A stretch of 64,000 nt of DNA from Nostoc sp. CHAB 5824 (GCF_020829665.1 NZ_JAIVFT010000013.1:62001-126000), one strand, 5' to 3'. Shown: positions 1 through 9,042, counted from the first letter of the stretch. The notes: generated from the letters alone by a model not told the origin. A program made the numbers and translations.

Positions 1-191
1 ACCCCAGTAAAGCTAAAAGAAAGCTTGGTTGGGAACGCCAAGTGAGCTTTGAGGAACTTTTAGAAAAAATGGTAAAAACAGATTTAGAGCGCTTACAAAG
101 CGGTGCGATCGCCTTTACAGCCCCGAAGGGTCTGTTCAGGAAGGCTGGGGGCAAGGCGCACTACGTGATCGCGCCCTTACCACGAGTGTAA
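1..191 (+). CDS. gmd: GDP-mannose 4,6-dehydratase, C-terminal end (partial)
   Basis: The window opens inside this gene, which reads in frame from base 3 to TAA at 189-191 (63 codons). The stretch KLGWERQVSFEELLEKMV followed by TDLE is the C-terminal signature of GDP-mannose 4,6-dehydratases (extended SDR family), which make GDP-4-keto-6-deoxymannose for GDP-fucose or related sugars. The catalytic region lies outside the window. The last ~25 residues (from TAPKG) are Gly/Lys rich and unlike the usual family tail, and the DNA there resembles an interspersed repeat, so the C terminus may have been remodelled. A glycosyltransferase starts 10 nt downstream, which suggests a polysaccharide operon. 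Confidence 0.75.
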   Translation, partial: PSKAKRKLGWERQVSFEELLEKMVKTDLERLQSGAIAFTAPKGLFRKAGGKAHYVIAPLPRV

Positions 192-201
192 ATAACCTAA
201 C

Positions 202-1389
202 ATGCATATCACTACAGTGACAGAAAACCTAAAGTTAGGTGATAAAATTAACAAAAGAACCAACCATGTCTTCGTGTTTTTAGAAATTTTTGCCCACGAA
301 GGCGGTATCCAATCATATATAAAAGATATTTTTCGCGCCTATCTGGGATTGAGCAAAGCCTACAAGGCGGAAGTCTTTTTGCTGCGAGATAGTCCTGATA
401 GCTTAAATCAGTTTGAAGACGAGAACTTAAAATTTCATTATTTTAAAAATCAGTCTCCCTATTTGGGGAGACTGCAAATGGCAGCAGCTTTACTTAAGTG
501 TCTGTTGCAAAGCCGTCCGCAGAAAGTTTTCTGCGGTCATATTAATTTAGCAGTATTAATCCAAACTCTCTGCCAGCCCTTGGGTATTCCTTACACCGTG
601 CTAACTTACGGCAAAGAAGTCTGGGAACCGCTCAAAAATCAAGAACGTCGTGCCCTGACATCAGCAGATAGAATTTGGACAATTAGTCGCTACAGCCGCG
701 ATCGCGCTTGTGTTGCTAATAGTCTAAACCCGAAAATGGTACAGATGATGCCTTGTGCAATTGATGGGGATAAATTTACTCCTGGTTCTAAGCAACCAGA
801 ATTAGTCCAAAAGTATGGCTTAACTGGTGCTAAGGTGTTAATGACAGTAGCGCGGTTATGGTCAGGAGATATCTACAAGGGTGTAGATGTTACGATTCGG
901 GCATTACCACAAATCGCTCAGGTTTTCCCAAAAGTGAAATATTTGGTAATTGGTCGCGGTGATGACCAACCGCGATTAGCTAAACTTGCACAAAATTTAG
1001 GAGTGAGCGATCGCGTCGTATTTGCTGGTTTCGTTGCCACAGAACAATTAATGGAACATTACCGCCTTGCTGATGCCTATATTATGCCTTCGCAAGAAGG
1101 CTTTGGCATTGTTTATCTGGAGGCAATGGCTTGTGGAGTACCTGTATTATCGGGTGACGACGATGGTTCAGCTGACCCCTTGCAGGATGATAAACTGGGA
1201 TGGCGAGTACCACACCGCAGTCCTGATGCTGTAGCAGCGGCTTGTATAGAAATGCTTCAAGGGGATGACCAGCGATGTGATGGAGAGTGGCTCCGAGAAC
1301 AGGCGATCGCTCTGTTTGGCATAGATGCCTTTCAACAGCACTTGCAAAAAATACTACTATCCTCAGTTTTGAGTCCCAATAATAAATGA
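202..1389 (+). CDS. Glycosyltransferase family 4 (GT-B fold)
   Basis: A 395-residue protein with the two-domain GT-B layout. The N-terminal acceptor domain carries a glycine-rich loop (HEGGIQSYI, about residue 32). The C-terminal nucleotide-sugar domain has VARLWSGDIYKGVD, VIGRGDD and the EX7E signature of family 4 (EGFGIVYLEAMACG, about residues 299-312). It starts 10 nt after the dehydratase stop, so co-transcription is likely and the donor may be GDP-mannose or GDP-fucose, but the substrate is inference. There is no signal peptide or membrane segment; it would act at the cytoplasmic face in exopolysaccharide or envelope glycan assembly. The gene stops just before an AATGACT-type heptad repeat. 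Confidence 0.85.
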   Translation: MHITTVTENLKLGDKINKRTNHVFVFLEIFAHEGGIQSYIKDIFRAYLGLSKAYKAEVFLLRDSPDSLNQFEDENLKFHYFKNQSPYLGRLQMAAALLKCLLQSRPQKVFCGHINLAVLIQTLCQPLGIPYTVLTYGKEVWEPLKNQERRALTSADRIWTISRYSRDRACVANSLNPKMVQMMPCAIDGDKFTPGSKQPELVQKYGLTGAKVLMTVARLWSGDIYKGVDVTIRALPQIAQVFPKVKYLVIGRGDDQPRLAKLAQNLGVSDRVVFAGFVATEQLMEHYRLADAYIMPSQEGFGIVYLEAMACGVPVLSGDDDGSADPLQDDKLGWRVPHRSPDAVAAACIEMLQGDDQRCDGEWLREQAIALFGIDAFQQHLQKILLSSVLSPNNK

Positions 1390-1447
1390 CTAATGACCAA
1401 TGACTAAAATCGCTATCCTAGAAGGAGAGCAGGACGACATTTAAAAA

Positions 1448-1819
1448 ATGAGCTTTAAGTCATTTCAATTGAATCTTTTAAATCTCCGCCCTTGGCTCAC
1501 CCTGCTGGCAGTTTTTTGGTTGCTGGCATCACTGGGCTTAGGTTGGTTGGTTAATTCGTTGCTAATTATTTTTGGGTTGCTGTTTTTGGCACCCATTGTG
1601 GCTTTTTTTGGCTTTCGTTGGTGGCTGCAACGCAACTTGGTTGCAGACCAGTGTCCCGTCTGTAGATATGAATTTACAGGTTTAAATAACAGTCAGTTGC
1701 AGTGTCCTAACTGTGGAGAGTCACTGTTAGTGCAAAATAGTCATTTTCAGCGCTTCACACCAGAAGGCACAATTGATGTCAAAGCTGTCGAAGTCCCAGC
1801 CAAATCCCTGGAAGATTAG
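1448..1819 (+). CDS. Small membrane protein with zinc-ribbon
   Basis: 123 residues. Two hydrophobic segments (about 15-35 and 37-57) are followed by a soluble tail with two CxxC pairs (CPVCRYEF and CPNCGESL, about residues 69-92) that would bind zinc in a ribbon fold. The start ATG at 1448 has an AAGGAGAG stretch about 17 nt upstream, too far for an ideal ribosome site. I recognise the architecture as a conserved cyanobacterial hypothetical but know no function. Heptad-like repeats flank it on both sides. Confidence 0.6.
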   Translation: MSFKSFQLNLLNLRPWLTLLAVFWLLASLGLGWLVNSLLIIFGLLFLAPIVAFFGFRWWLQRNLVADQCPVCRYEFTGLNNSQLQCPNCGESLLVQNSHFQRFTPEGTIDVKAVEVPAKSLED

Positions 1820-1889
1820 TCAAAGGTCATTGGTCACTGGTCATGAGTTATTAGCAAAGGACAAATGACTAGTGACAAAGGACAAATGG
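1820..1889. repeat. Degenerate heptad repeat (GGTCATT / AATGACT type)
   Basis: A run of imperfect 7-nt units (GGTCATTGGTCACTGGTCAT, then CAAATGACTAGTGACAAAGG) between two converging genes. It resembles the short tandemly repeated sequences known from heterocystous cyanobacteria. Cleaner arrays of the same unit lie at 5464, 13386, 24955 and 51289. Confidence 0.5.
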
Positions 1890-2324
1890 CTATTTATTTG
1901 TTTGTTGCGAGATTGAGAGGGTGTAGGTATTTTGTCCTTGGGATAGTTCGCCCACATACAGAGAGTATTTTCCTGCCTGCCAGTAACCAGAAAGTTCTGG
2001 CTTACCTCCAGAGTAGCTATCTGCCATTACACAAAAGCGTCCCCCTGGCCCGTCGATCAACAGCGTTGGCTTCCCTTGGCTTTCTACTGTTAATCGTAAA
2101 TAAGGTAGTGACTCTGTAACCTGGATAACTTGATTAGGTTCAGTGGTAATATTGCCACAATTACTTTTGACAGTTCCCCCAGACTTTCCGTTCAAAACCA
2201 CTGGATCTGGTTGAAGATTCCGATTAATTTGGATTGTTGGTGTCTGTGCCAAATTAGCCTCAGTGAAAACCAAACTCATCGCCAAAGCTGTGGGAACAAT
2301 TGTAAGTAGCCTAAGCGTTTTCAT
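1890..2324 (-). CDS. Secreted hypothetical protein
   Basis: 144 residues with a clear signal peptide (residues 1 to ~27, basic MKTLR then a hydrophobic core, cleavage near ANLAQ-TP). The mature part has two cysteines (GTVKSNCGNITTE and GGRFCVMADSYSG) that could pair, and a GYWQAGKYSLYVGEL segment that suggests a beta-rich fold. Likely periplasmic or secreted. No family recognised. It converges on the zinc-ribbon gene. Confidence 0.55.
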   Translation of the reverse strand: MKTLRLLTIVPTALAMSLVFTEANLAQTPTIQINRNLQPDPVVLNGKSGGTVKSNCGNITTEPNQVIQVTESLPYLRLTVESQGKPTLLIDGPGGRFCVMADSYSGGKPELSGYWQAGKYSLYVGELSQGQNTYTLSISQQTNK

Positions 2325-2711
2325 TTTAATTAATGCTCCAAATTTTTTTTAGAGCAATATTGTTATACAGTAGTGATTTAATTGACGACAGCAATCCATC
2401 TTGGTTCCAAAAGCTGTAGTATAAAGCAATACTATTTACTTAAGCGTTTTTTGTGAAGATTTGATGGGTGTAAAGACCATTAATCGTGCAAATTTTCTAT
2501 TTTTGGTGGCGCTTTTGCACCAAAATATTATACCCTACATTCCGCACTTCAATCCGTAACAGGCTAGGCTTTCAAAAATCATCATAATTTTTACTGCCCA
2601 GAAAGGTATTGCACACACAGACATTAGCTAAAATCACTAAGACAACCACTAAAAATAGAATTTAGTTGGTCTGTTGTGGAATAAGTGACCTAGCTGAGGT
2701 AGAAAAGATTG
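2325..2711. other. Intergenic region between divergent genes
   Basis: About 390 bp of AT-rich sequence separating a secreted-protein gene (minus) from a membrane-protein gene (plus). It should hold both promoters. I see no gene, repeat or recognisable operator. Confidence 0.5.
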
Positions 2712-3053
2712 ATGAATCCTCAAAGAGAAGAAGACTTGCAGCGTCGCCTCAATAAGTTAGAGGCAGATATTAATTCTTCGCCTGAAGTGGTTCCCCAACC
2801 ACAAGAGCAAAAACAGATGCGTCAGTCTGTTTTTGCCAAGTTTAACTTTCAACTGGAGCGATTTCAGATTTGGTTCAACAGCTTATCTGGGGCGAAAAAG
2901 CTGGTAGTTTCAGGTGTGACAGTGCTAGTAGGCTTGGCAATGCTGCAAGCAGTGTTTAAACTGGTTGCATCTGTAATCAGTCTGGCACTTTTGGCAGCGT
3001 TAGTGTATGTTGGATACAAATTTTTTGTGTCTACTAGCTTTCAACGTAAGTAA
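2712..3053 (+). CDS. Hypothetical membrane protein with coiled-coil N terminus
   Basis: 113 residues from ATG 2712, preferred over the overlapping TTG at 2709 because of a GAGG ribosome site near 2696. Residues 1-60 are charged and helical; residues ~62-107 are hydrophobic and probably form two membrane segments. No catalytic motif. It is followed by a perfect inverted repeat that probably ends transcription. Family unknown. Confidence 0.5.
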   Translation: MNPQREEDLQRRLNKLEADINSSPEVVPQPQEQKQMRQSVFAKFNFQLERFQIWFNSLSGAKKLVVSGVTVLVGLAMLQAVFKLVASVISLALLAALVYVGYKFFVSTSFQRK

Positions 3054-3086
3054 TAAGCTGATATGCATTTACTTTGCACTCTGCCC

Positions 3087-3141
3087 GGAGTTATGACAGT
3101 CAGGAGCCATGAGACAAAAGGCTCCTGACTGTCATAACTCC
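3087..3141 (+). terminator. Perfect 22-bp inverted repeat, likely terminator
   Basis: The left arm (3087-3108) begins GGAGTTATGACAGTC; the right arm (3120-3141) is its exact reverse complement, with an 11-nt loop. A-rich, T-containing sequence follows. The arms are longer and more perfect than an ordinary terminator needs, so it could also be a small mobile palindrome. Confidence 0.55.
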
Positions 3142-3240
3142 AAAATTATATTTCAAGATGCTTTTCTTTTTGCCAATTAGCTTAGTCTATTTTAATTGTG
3201 CCGATCGCGGCGTAGAAATAATATCAAAGGGAATTATGCG

Positions 3241-5397
3241 ATGACGACACCAATTGTCAGGAGAAGTAATCAATCTGGTCAGTCAAAACAACCGGAAAGA
3301 GCCAGTTCGTTGCTGTTAGCAAGTAGACGTTTTGCTGCTTGGGCGGCTGAAATCACACTAGTGGTTACCAGCGGGTTGATTCCCTTCGGCATTGGTGTCT
3401 ATGCCAATTCTAGAAGCGATTTTAATCGAGTGCCCCTTAACCCCGTGCTGGTAGTAACAGAAAGAGCGATCTCCAGGCCCCTAGCTCTGCCTGTTAGCTA
3501 TGGCATCCGTAACGTGGCATGGCCGACTAATATTTTGTGGACAATAGCCCTGTTAGCACCTGTAACTCTCTCGTGGTGGCAATTGTATTTACTAGCTAAG
3601 ACTGGTAGCACAATTCCTAAACGTTGGTTAAAAGTGCGGGTTGTTAACGAGCAAGGTAAGCCGCCTGGCTTGGGTGCAGTTGTTATTAGAGAAGGAGTTG
3701 GGCGTTGGACTGTACCCATTTCCATCGCTTATCTGCTGTGGCGCTACAGCTTTGCTTTTCCTAATTTAGGATTATTCACATTTTTGTCTTTGTTAATGAT
3801 TGTGGGTGAAGGGATAGGCTTACCGTCGCGTCGGGGGCGTCGCGCACTGCACGATCAACTCGCAGGCACTCATACAATAGATGCGACTCGCCCCTTGCCA
3901 TCCTCACTCTTAGCTAGCAACCAACAAGCTGAGTCTGCTGGCGGTAATGATGAAGCAGAAGAATGGCACGAGGGAGAAGAATTAGCGGCAGCCCAAAACA
4001 ACCAGTCACCTAATCTGTGGCGGCGGATACAGCAAAATCCTAATCTGACTTTGTTTGGGGTAGGACTTACGAGTATGACTGCTGTGTTGGCAACTTTAAT
4101 AGGCACTCAAGTTTATATCCAAATTCAACAATCCCAGCGAGCAACCGAGAAAATCAACAGCCAACAGTTCCTTGAACTTCGCAACCAATTGAATTCCAAC
4201 TCTGGGGTGACTAATGAGCAACGCCAAAGTGCAATTTTGGCGATGGGTGGTCTTAATGACCCACAGTCCATCAAATTTCTGGCGAATTTATTGGTTAGCG
4301 AAACCAATCCCAGCCTCTTGGATACGATTCAACAAGCTTTGACGACTGTCGGGCCCAAAGCTATCCCGGAACTAAAAAATAAGAATCAGTTTTTGGTTAG
4401 CGAACTGGAGTCTGTGGGTAGCACTGCAACCAAAGAGCGGGAATTGCGGCAAGGACGGCTACAAAGAAACCAGCGAACAATCAACAAGATTCTCTCTGTT
4501 TACAGCGGTAAAATCGAGGGCGTTGACCTTAGTAGTACCCAATTAGGTCAAAGCGGTACTCCAGGAAATTCCTTTTTCAACTTGGTACTAGACAACCTTG
4601 ATTTATCAGGAGTTAAGTTTAAATCTGCAAATCTTAACCAAGCCAGTTTGAAGGGTAGCCGCTTTCGGGACGTGGGTGAAGATGGACGCTGGGATACCTA
4701 TGACGATGTAATGGCCGATTTAAGCCAAGCTCAGTTACAGCAAGCCAATCTTACTGATGCTAATCTTAGTCGCGTCTTGATGAACCGTACCGATTTGAGC
4801 CGCGCCACTCTCAATAGAGCAAACTTATCCAACGCGCGTCTATTTGACGCTAAACTCAACAGTGCCCAACTAGTAGGAGCCGATCTGCAAAACGCAGTTT
4901 TGGAAAAAGCCAGCTTGACTGGAGCAGATTTAGGCGATGCCAAATTAAACGAAGCTAATCTGTATGCTGCGCGTTTAGGTCGCGCCACTGCCATAGGAAC
5001 CCAATTATCCTTTGCTAACTTAACTAACACTGATTGGCAAGGAGCAGATTTATCAGGAGCCTATTTGGATCGTGCTAATCTCAGCAATGCTAACCTTAGC
5101 GCAACTCGTCTAGCTGGTGCTGTTTTGCGTTCTGCCCAGATGGAAAACGTTAACTTGCAAAATGCCGACCTGAGCCTTGCAGATTTACGGGGGGCAAATG
5201 TCGCAGGAGCAGATTTTAAGGGGGCAATTCTCGCTCCTAGTAAACAAGATCCAGCAGATCAATTTGTCCAAACCCCAGATTTAGGCTCAGTATCTGCTGT
5301 AGTCCAAGGCGTTGATTTTTCTCAAGCCAAAAATTTAGATTCTAAGCAATTAGCATACATTTGTACTCAAGGAGGCATTCATCCTCGTTGCCCGTAG
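3241..5397 (+). CDS. RDD-domain membrane protein with pentapeptide repeats
   Basis: 718 residues from ATG 3241, chosen over the in-frame TTG at 3196 because AAGGGA lies just upstream. Residues ~30-210 form an RDD-type membrane domain (hydrophobic segments around GLIPFGIGVY, ILWTIALLAP, FLSLLMIVGEG). A further hydrophobic segment lies near residue 275. A helical HEAT-like stretch (~310-380, MGGLNDPQSIKFLANLL) follows, then about 40 pentapeptide repeats of the A(D/N)Lxx type (~430-690, for example ADLSQAQLQQANLTDANLSR) forming a right-handed beta helix. The combination occurs in cyanobacteria; the role is unknown, perhaps an envelope scaffold. The C terminus has CTQGGIHPRCP. Confidence 0.8.
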   Translation: MTTPIVRRSNQSGQSKQPERASSLLLASRRFAAWAAEITLVVTSGLIPFGIGVYANSRSDFNRVPLNPVLVVTERAISRPLALPVSYGIRNVAWPTNILWTIALLAPVTLSWWQLYLLAKTGSTIPKRWLKVRVVNEQGKPPGLGAVVIREGVGRWTVPISIAYLLWRYSFAFPNLGLFTFLSLLMIVGEGIGLPSRRGRRALHDQLAGTHTIDATRPLPSSLLASNQQAESAGGNDEAEEWHEGEELAAAQNNQSPNLWRRIQQNPNLTLFGVGLTSMTAVLATLIGTQVYIQIQQSQRATEKINSQQFLELRNQLNSNSGVTNEQRQSAILAMGGLNDPQSIKFLANLLVSETNPSLLDTIQQALTTVGPKAIPELKNKNQFLVSELESVGSTATKERELRQGRLQRNQRTINKILSVYSGKIEGVDLSSTQLGQSGTPGNSFFNLVLDNLDLSGVKFKSANLNQASLKGSRFRDVGEDGRWDTYDDVMADLSQAQLQQANLTDANLSRVLMNRTDLSRATLNRANLSNARLFDAKLNSAQLVGADLQNAVLEKASLTGADLGDAKLNEANLYAARLGRATAIGTQLSFANLTNTDWQGADLSGAYLDRANLSNANLSATRLAGAVLRSAQMENVNLQNADLSLADLRGANVAGADFKGAILAPSKQDPADQFVQTPDLGSVSAVVQGVDFSQAKNLDSKQLAYICTQGGIHPRCP

Positions 5398-5463
5398 AAT
5401 GGGATGGGGGGGCAGGGGAGGATGAGGGGGACAAGGGAAGAGTTTTCTCAATGCCCCATGATT

Positions 5464-5498
5464 AATGACTAATGACTAATGACTAATGACTAATGACT
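5464..5498. repeat. AATGACT heptad tandem array (5 units)
   Basis: Five uninterrupted copies of AATGACT directly upstream of the ribosome-binding site of the following gene. Same family as the arrays at 13386, 24955 and 51289; heptanucleotide short tandem repeats are known in Nostocales genomes. Confidence 0.85.
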
Positions 5499-5520
5499 AA
5501 TTGGTGTGAGGAGTTCGGTT

Positions 5521-6012
5521 ATGAAATATATTCCATATTTGGTTTCAGTTTTGGGGGCTGGCTTGGTCTTGAGTCTGGCAAGTACAAAACCAGCACAAGC
5601 TCAAGTAGCCTATGGCAGTTATATCGGTATAGGCCCCACTATTGGTTTTACTGATGGTATCCAATTAGGGGGGGTTATAGCGGGCCGCTACAAGCTTTTG
5701 GAAGCACCGATTTCACTGCGTGCCCAAGTGTTAATTGGTAATAATACGGCAGTTGTACCAACGGTTTCTTACGATTTTCCCCTCAACTGGCAAGCTGATG
5801 CCTACCTGGGTGCTGGGTTAGTATTGGCTGGTGGTGGTGGTTCTTCTCCCGTGGGCGACAAAATTAGTTTTGCTTTACAACCAGGCATTGATTATATGAT
5901 CCCAAATAGCAATACTGTCCTTTTTGGCAACGCCATTATCGCTTTTGATGCCTACCGTGATAGCAGTGGTACAGCTATCTCTGTACAAGGTGGTGTTGGT
6001 TTGAGATTTTAA
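5521..6012 (+). CDS. Outer-membrane beta-barrel-like protein
   Basis: 163 residues from ATG 5521, which follows GTGAGGAG at a good distance. A signal peptide (residues 1 to ~29, MKYIPYLVSVLGAG..., cleavage after AQA) precedes alternating glycine/aromatic strands (YGSYIGIGPTIGF, DAYLGAGLVLAGGGG) and ends in ...GGVGLRF. A terminal phenylalanine is typical of barrels inserted by the BAM machinery. Probably a small outer-membrane protein; substrate or channel function cannot be told. Confidence 0.65.
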   Translation: MKYIPYLVSVLGAGLVLSLASTKPAQAQVAYGSYIGIGPTIGFTDGIQLGGVIAGRYKLLEAPISLRAQVLIGNNTAVVPTVSYDFPLNWQADAYLGAGLVLAGGGGSSPVGDKISFALQPGIDYMIPNSNTVLFGNAIIAFDAYRDSSGTAISVQGGVGLRF

Positions 6013-6143
6013 TGGGCATTGGAAAGAGTCACCAAAACATTGCCGAGCAAAGAGTACCGAGTCCTGAGTAGAAATTCTCACTCATTGTTTTTCCTAGCAT
6101 TATCAAGGTGTTTGAGATGGTGACTATGGTGCAAAAAATAACT

Positions 6144-6177
6144 AACCCTCAGTACGACTACTGGGGGTTTTGTTTTG
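6144..6177 (+). terminator. Rho-independent terminator
   Basis: ACCCTCAGTA pairs with TACTGGGGGT across a 4-nt loop and is followed by TTTTGTTTT. It lies about 130 bp after the outer-membrane protein gene. The rest of 6013-6434 is AT rich, with one HIP1 site and no visible gene. Confidence 0.7.
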
Positions 6178-6434
6178 GGTGATCGCTCTACATTGCTGAC
6201 TTGCTCAAGGGAAGCGATCGCTTTTGTGATCTGGAGCCAAGTCAAGAATACTGAAGACCTGAAACGATTACTAAACCTATAAAGTAATTAAAGTTTTATG
6301 ATTGTATACTATTAAGGTCTAATATTATAATTTTTAATCCGATAAAAGTATTAATTCTGCTCAAGTTTTGTCATTGCAATAAAGGTCTTAGTTAACTAAT
6401 ATCCAGAACTTCAACCTAATTATTTTTAACTGAC

Positions 6435-7949
6435 ATGAAAAGAAGCTCTTTTCTAGCCCCACCCTATCCTAGAGCCAGTGGTTTACTGCTTCATATAACT
6501 TCCTTGCCTAGTCCTTTTGGCATTGGAGATTTAGGTTCTCAAGCTTATAGATTTATTGATTTCCTAAGTCATTCCAAGCAAACACTGTGGCAGATTCTTC
6601 CTTTAGGGCCTACTGGTTATGGTAATTCTCCCTATATGGCCTACTCAGCTATGGCAGTTAATCCTCTTTTAATTAGTTTAGAGAAGCTTCAAGAAGAAGG
6701 TCTTCTCAAGGAGGAAGATTTAGCTAAACTACCTAAATTTTCAATTCATAAGGTTAATTACGAACAGGTTATAGAAAACAAATTTCCATTACTACGACAG
6801 GCTTGGACGAACTTTCAGCTAAATAAACCTCGACAACATGCACTAGTAGAGTTTTGCCAAGAACAGGAAAGTTGGCTGGAAGATTATGCTTTATTTATGG
6901 CTCTTAAAAAGGCTCACCAAAACTTACCTTGGTATTGCTGGGAAACAGATATTGCTAGGCGACAACCTCAAGCTTTAAAACAGTGTCAAAAGCATTTGCA
7001 AGACGAAATTGCTTTTAATAAATTTTTACAGTTTTTGTTTTGGCAGCAGTGGTCAGAGTTGCGAGGCTATGCTGCTCGGCGGGGTGTCCAAATTATTGGA
7101 GATATCCCATTCTATATAGCTCATGACAGTGCAGATGTTTGGGCTGAACCAGAAAATTTTCAATTGAATCCTAAGACTGGAGAACTGACTTTCATTGCTG
7201 GAGCACCTCCAGATTTCTTTTCCTCGACGGGACAAATTTGGGGAAACCCGTTGTATAACTGGAATTACTTGCAATCTAACAATTTTCGATGGTGGATACA
7301 GCGTTTTAATAACTTACTAGCTTATGTAGACTTAATTCGTATCGATCACTTCCGAGGTTTTGAGGCTTATTGGCAAGTTCCTCAAGGAGAAACTACAGCA
7401 ATAAATGGAGAATGGATAAAAGCACCAGGAGACTCCCTTTTTAATATCCTATTGAAAGAATTAGGTTATTTACCTGTCATAGCAGAAGATATTGGAACCA
7501 CAACTTTAGAAGTTGATCAACTGCGAAATAAATTTAATTTCCCTGGTTTAAAAGTGTTACAGTTTGCTTTTGATTCCAGTTCAGATAATGTTAACCTTCC
7601 GTTTAACTATACTCAAAATTGCGTTGTTTATACTGGTAACCACGACAATGACACTATTGTGGGCTGGTTTGAAAAGCTCTGCGAAAATCAGCAAAAAGCT
7701 GTAATCAACTATTTAGGAGATTTTAGTAGTCAAGGCATTCATTGGGGTTTCAACCGTATGGCTATGAGTTCTGTGGCTAATCAAGCTATTATTCCTGTCC
7801 AAGACTTGTTGGGTTTAGGAAGTGAAGCCCGTATGAATATACCTGGTCAATCTAGCGGAAACTGGGTGTGGCGTTGTGATTTAAATGCCTTAACCGATTC
7901 ATTGGGGGATTACTTGAAAACTCTTGCTCAAACGTATGGGCGCATTTAA
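6435..7949 (+). CDS. malQ: 4-alpha-glucanotransferase (amylomaltase, GH77)
   Basis: 504 residues, the usual length of cyanobacterial or plant-type disproportionating enzymes. Motifs in order: PRASGLLLHITSLPSPFGIG at the N terminus; WQILPLGPTGYGNSPY; GDIPFYIAHDSADVW; IRIDHFRGFEAYW, holding the nucleophile Asp; VIAEDIGT, holding the acid/base Glu; and YTGNHDNDT, holding the transition-state Asp. It transfers maltooligosyl units between alpha-1,4-glucans in the cytoplasm during glycogen turnover. All three catalytic residues are present. It stands alone between non-coding stretches. Confidence 0.95.
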   Translation: MKRSSFLAPPYPRASGLLLHITSLPSPFGIGDLGSQAYRFIDFLSHSKQTLWQILPLGPTGYGNSPYMAYSAMAVNPLLISLEKLQEEGLLKEEDLAKLPKFSIHKVNYEQVIENKFPLLRQAWTNFQLNKPRQHALVEFCQEQESWLEDYALFMALKKAHQNLPWYCWETDIARRQPQALKQCQKHLQDEIAFNKFLQFLFWQQWSELRGYAARRGVQIIGDIPFYIAHDSADVWAEPENFQLNPKTGELTFIAGAPPDFFSSTGQIWGNPLYNWNYLQSNNFRWWIQRFNNLLAYVDLIRIDHFRGFEAYWQVPQGETTAINGEWIKAPGDSLFNILLKELGYLPVIAEDIGTTTLEVDQLRNKFNFPGLKVLQFAFDSSSDNVNLPFNYTQNCVVYTGNHDNDTIVGWFEKLCENQQKAVINYLGDFSSQGIHWGFNRMAMSSVANQAIIPVQDLLGLGSEARMNIPGQSSGNWVWRCDLNALTDSLGDYLKTLAQTYGRI

Positions 7950-8062
7950 GGCATTAAACCGAGATACGCGACGTGAAAGTTGTGTGTAGACGCAGTAGGT
8001 ATTTTACAGAAAAGCCATCTCTTTTTGGGGTTCCTTCCCCGCAGTCCCCGCATAAAAAGGTT

Positions 8063-8155
8063 CAGGATTCACGCAAACAATAGCTAAAACCCTGATTTTC
8101 TTGTAGGGGCAATTCATGAATTGCCCCTACAGCGTGTAGTTTTGCGTAAGTCCTA
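8063..8155. mobile_element. MITE-like element, AGGACTTACGCA family
   Basis: The ends CAGGATTCACGCA and, inverted, TAGGACTTACGCA form imperfect terminal inverted repeats. The centre holds a perfect 30-nt palindrome (8102-8131, arm TGTAGGGGCAATTCA). The termini match those of the element at 59976-60093, which has a clear target duplication. No coding capacity. Confidence 0.6.
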
Positions 8156-8184
8156 AAGTTGTAGACCCTGATCACATTAGGGTA

Positions 8185-8715
8185 GTGCTGCACAAAAGGC
8201 ATTATTCAAAAATCCAAAGCAATTAATCAGTGTTGGCGAACGCCATGAAGCGATGGTATTTGAGCCACTGATGGAACAAGGAGCGGTAAAACCATAGGAG
8301 TTGGTCGCCCAGGACGGAGGCGTGGGCGAGTTGTCGGTGATAAGGGCTATAGCAGTGGCAATATTTGTCGCTATTTGTAACAGCATGATATTCGCCTAAG
8401 TATTTTGTGCAAGTCGAATGAACATAGGAGGGGTAAGTTTCAATACTTTTCGGTTAAGGGGCAAAGGGTGAAAGAAAAAGCTTTAACCCTTACCCAATAC
8501 CTTTTCCCAAAACCCAATTCCAAGTTAAAAATGCACAAAGCGAACAGTATTGGGATAAGTTTGACAAATCAATTTACCGCCAGCGCAACCTCGTTGAGCG
8601 ATGCTTTAACCGCTTAAAGCAATTCCATCGGATTGCAACACGTTACGATAAAAATGCTCAAAACACCTTGCGATGCTGACTCTAACTTCTATCCTCTTGT
8701 GGTTATAGTTTTAAA
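8185..8715 (+). pseudogene. Decayed IS5-type transposase
   Basis: Fragments of one DDE transposase can be read across several frames. Near 8200 there is KALFKNPKQLISVGE and GERHEAMVFEPLMEQGAV; near 8320-8375, GRVVGDKGYSSGNICRYL; near 8412-8445, CKSNEHRRGKF; and near 8550-8660, YWDKFDKSIYRQRNLVERCF continuing NRLKQFHRIATRYD, the C-terminal signature of IS5-family enzymes. A roughly 100-bp G/A-rich then C/T-rich palindromic piece (about 8446-8540) interrupts the gene between HRRGKF and YWDKF. Stops and frame changes make it dead. Terminal repeats of the parent IS were not identified. Confidence 0.75.
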
Positions 8716-8826
8716 ACACGCCTTAAGAAGCGTTAAACTTCATTGCAAATTAAGAAGTTACTCCAAACAACGTGATATTTTTTGGTCATGAAGAGAGACA
8801 GCACAGGATTAACACAGGAGAACACA

Positions 8827-9042
8827 GTGGCAATGGAATCAAATTTATTAACGGATGCGGGCGCAGATGAAATGAATCAAGATTTCAGTGAATATGTCGC
8901 CAACTTGCAACTTCACATGACTCTGCAAGCTCGCAATCTTGTTCCAACCCTGAAGCAAACACTGATGGTAGATAGTCGCCAGCAATTACTCCATCAAACC
9001 CAAGCCCACTTTGAAAAGCTAGTTTCTCGCCAAGGGCTATAA
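8827..9042 (+). CDS. Small hypothetical protein
   Basis: About 71 residues from GTG 8827, which has AGGAG at 8816-8820; ATG 8833 and an upstream ATG at 8788 are alternatives. The product is soluble and helical, ending in HQTQAHFEKLVSRQGL. No known domain. It lies directly after transposase debris, so it could be a genuine short gene or chance; the ribosome site favours a gene. Confidence 0.4.
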   Translation: MAMESNLLTDAGADEMNQDFSEYVANLQLHMTLQARNLVPTLKQTLMVDSRQQLLHQTQAHFEKLVSRQGL

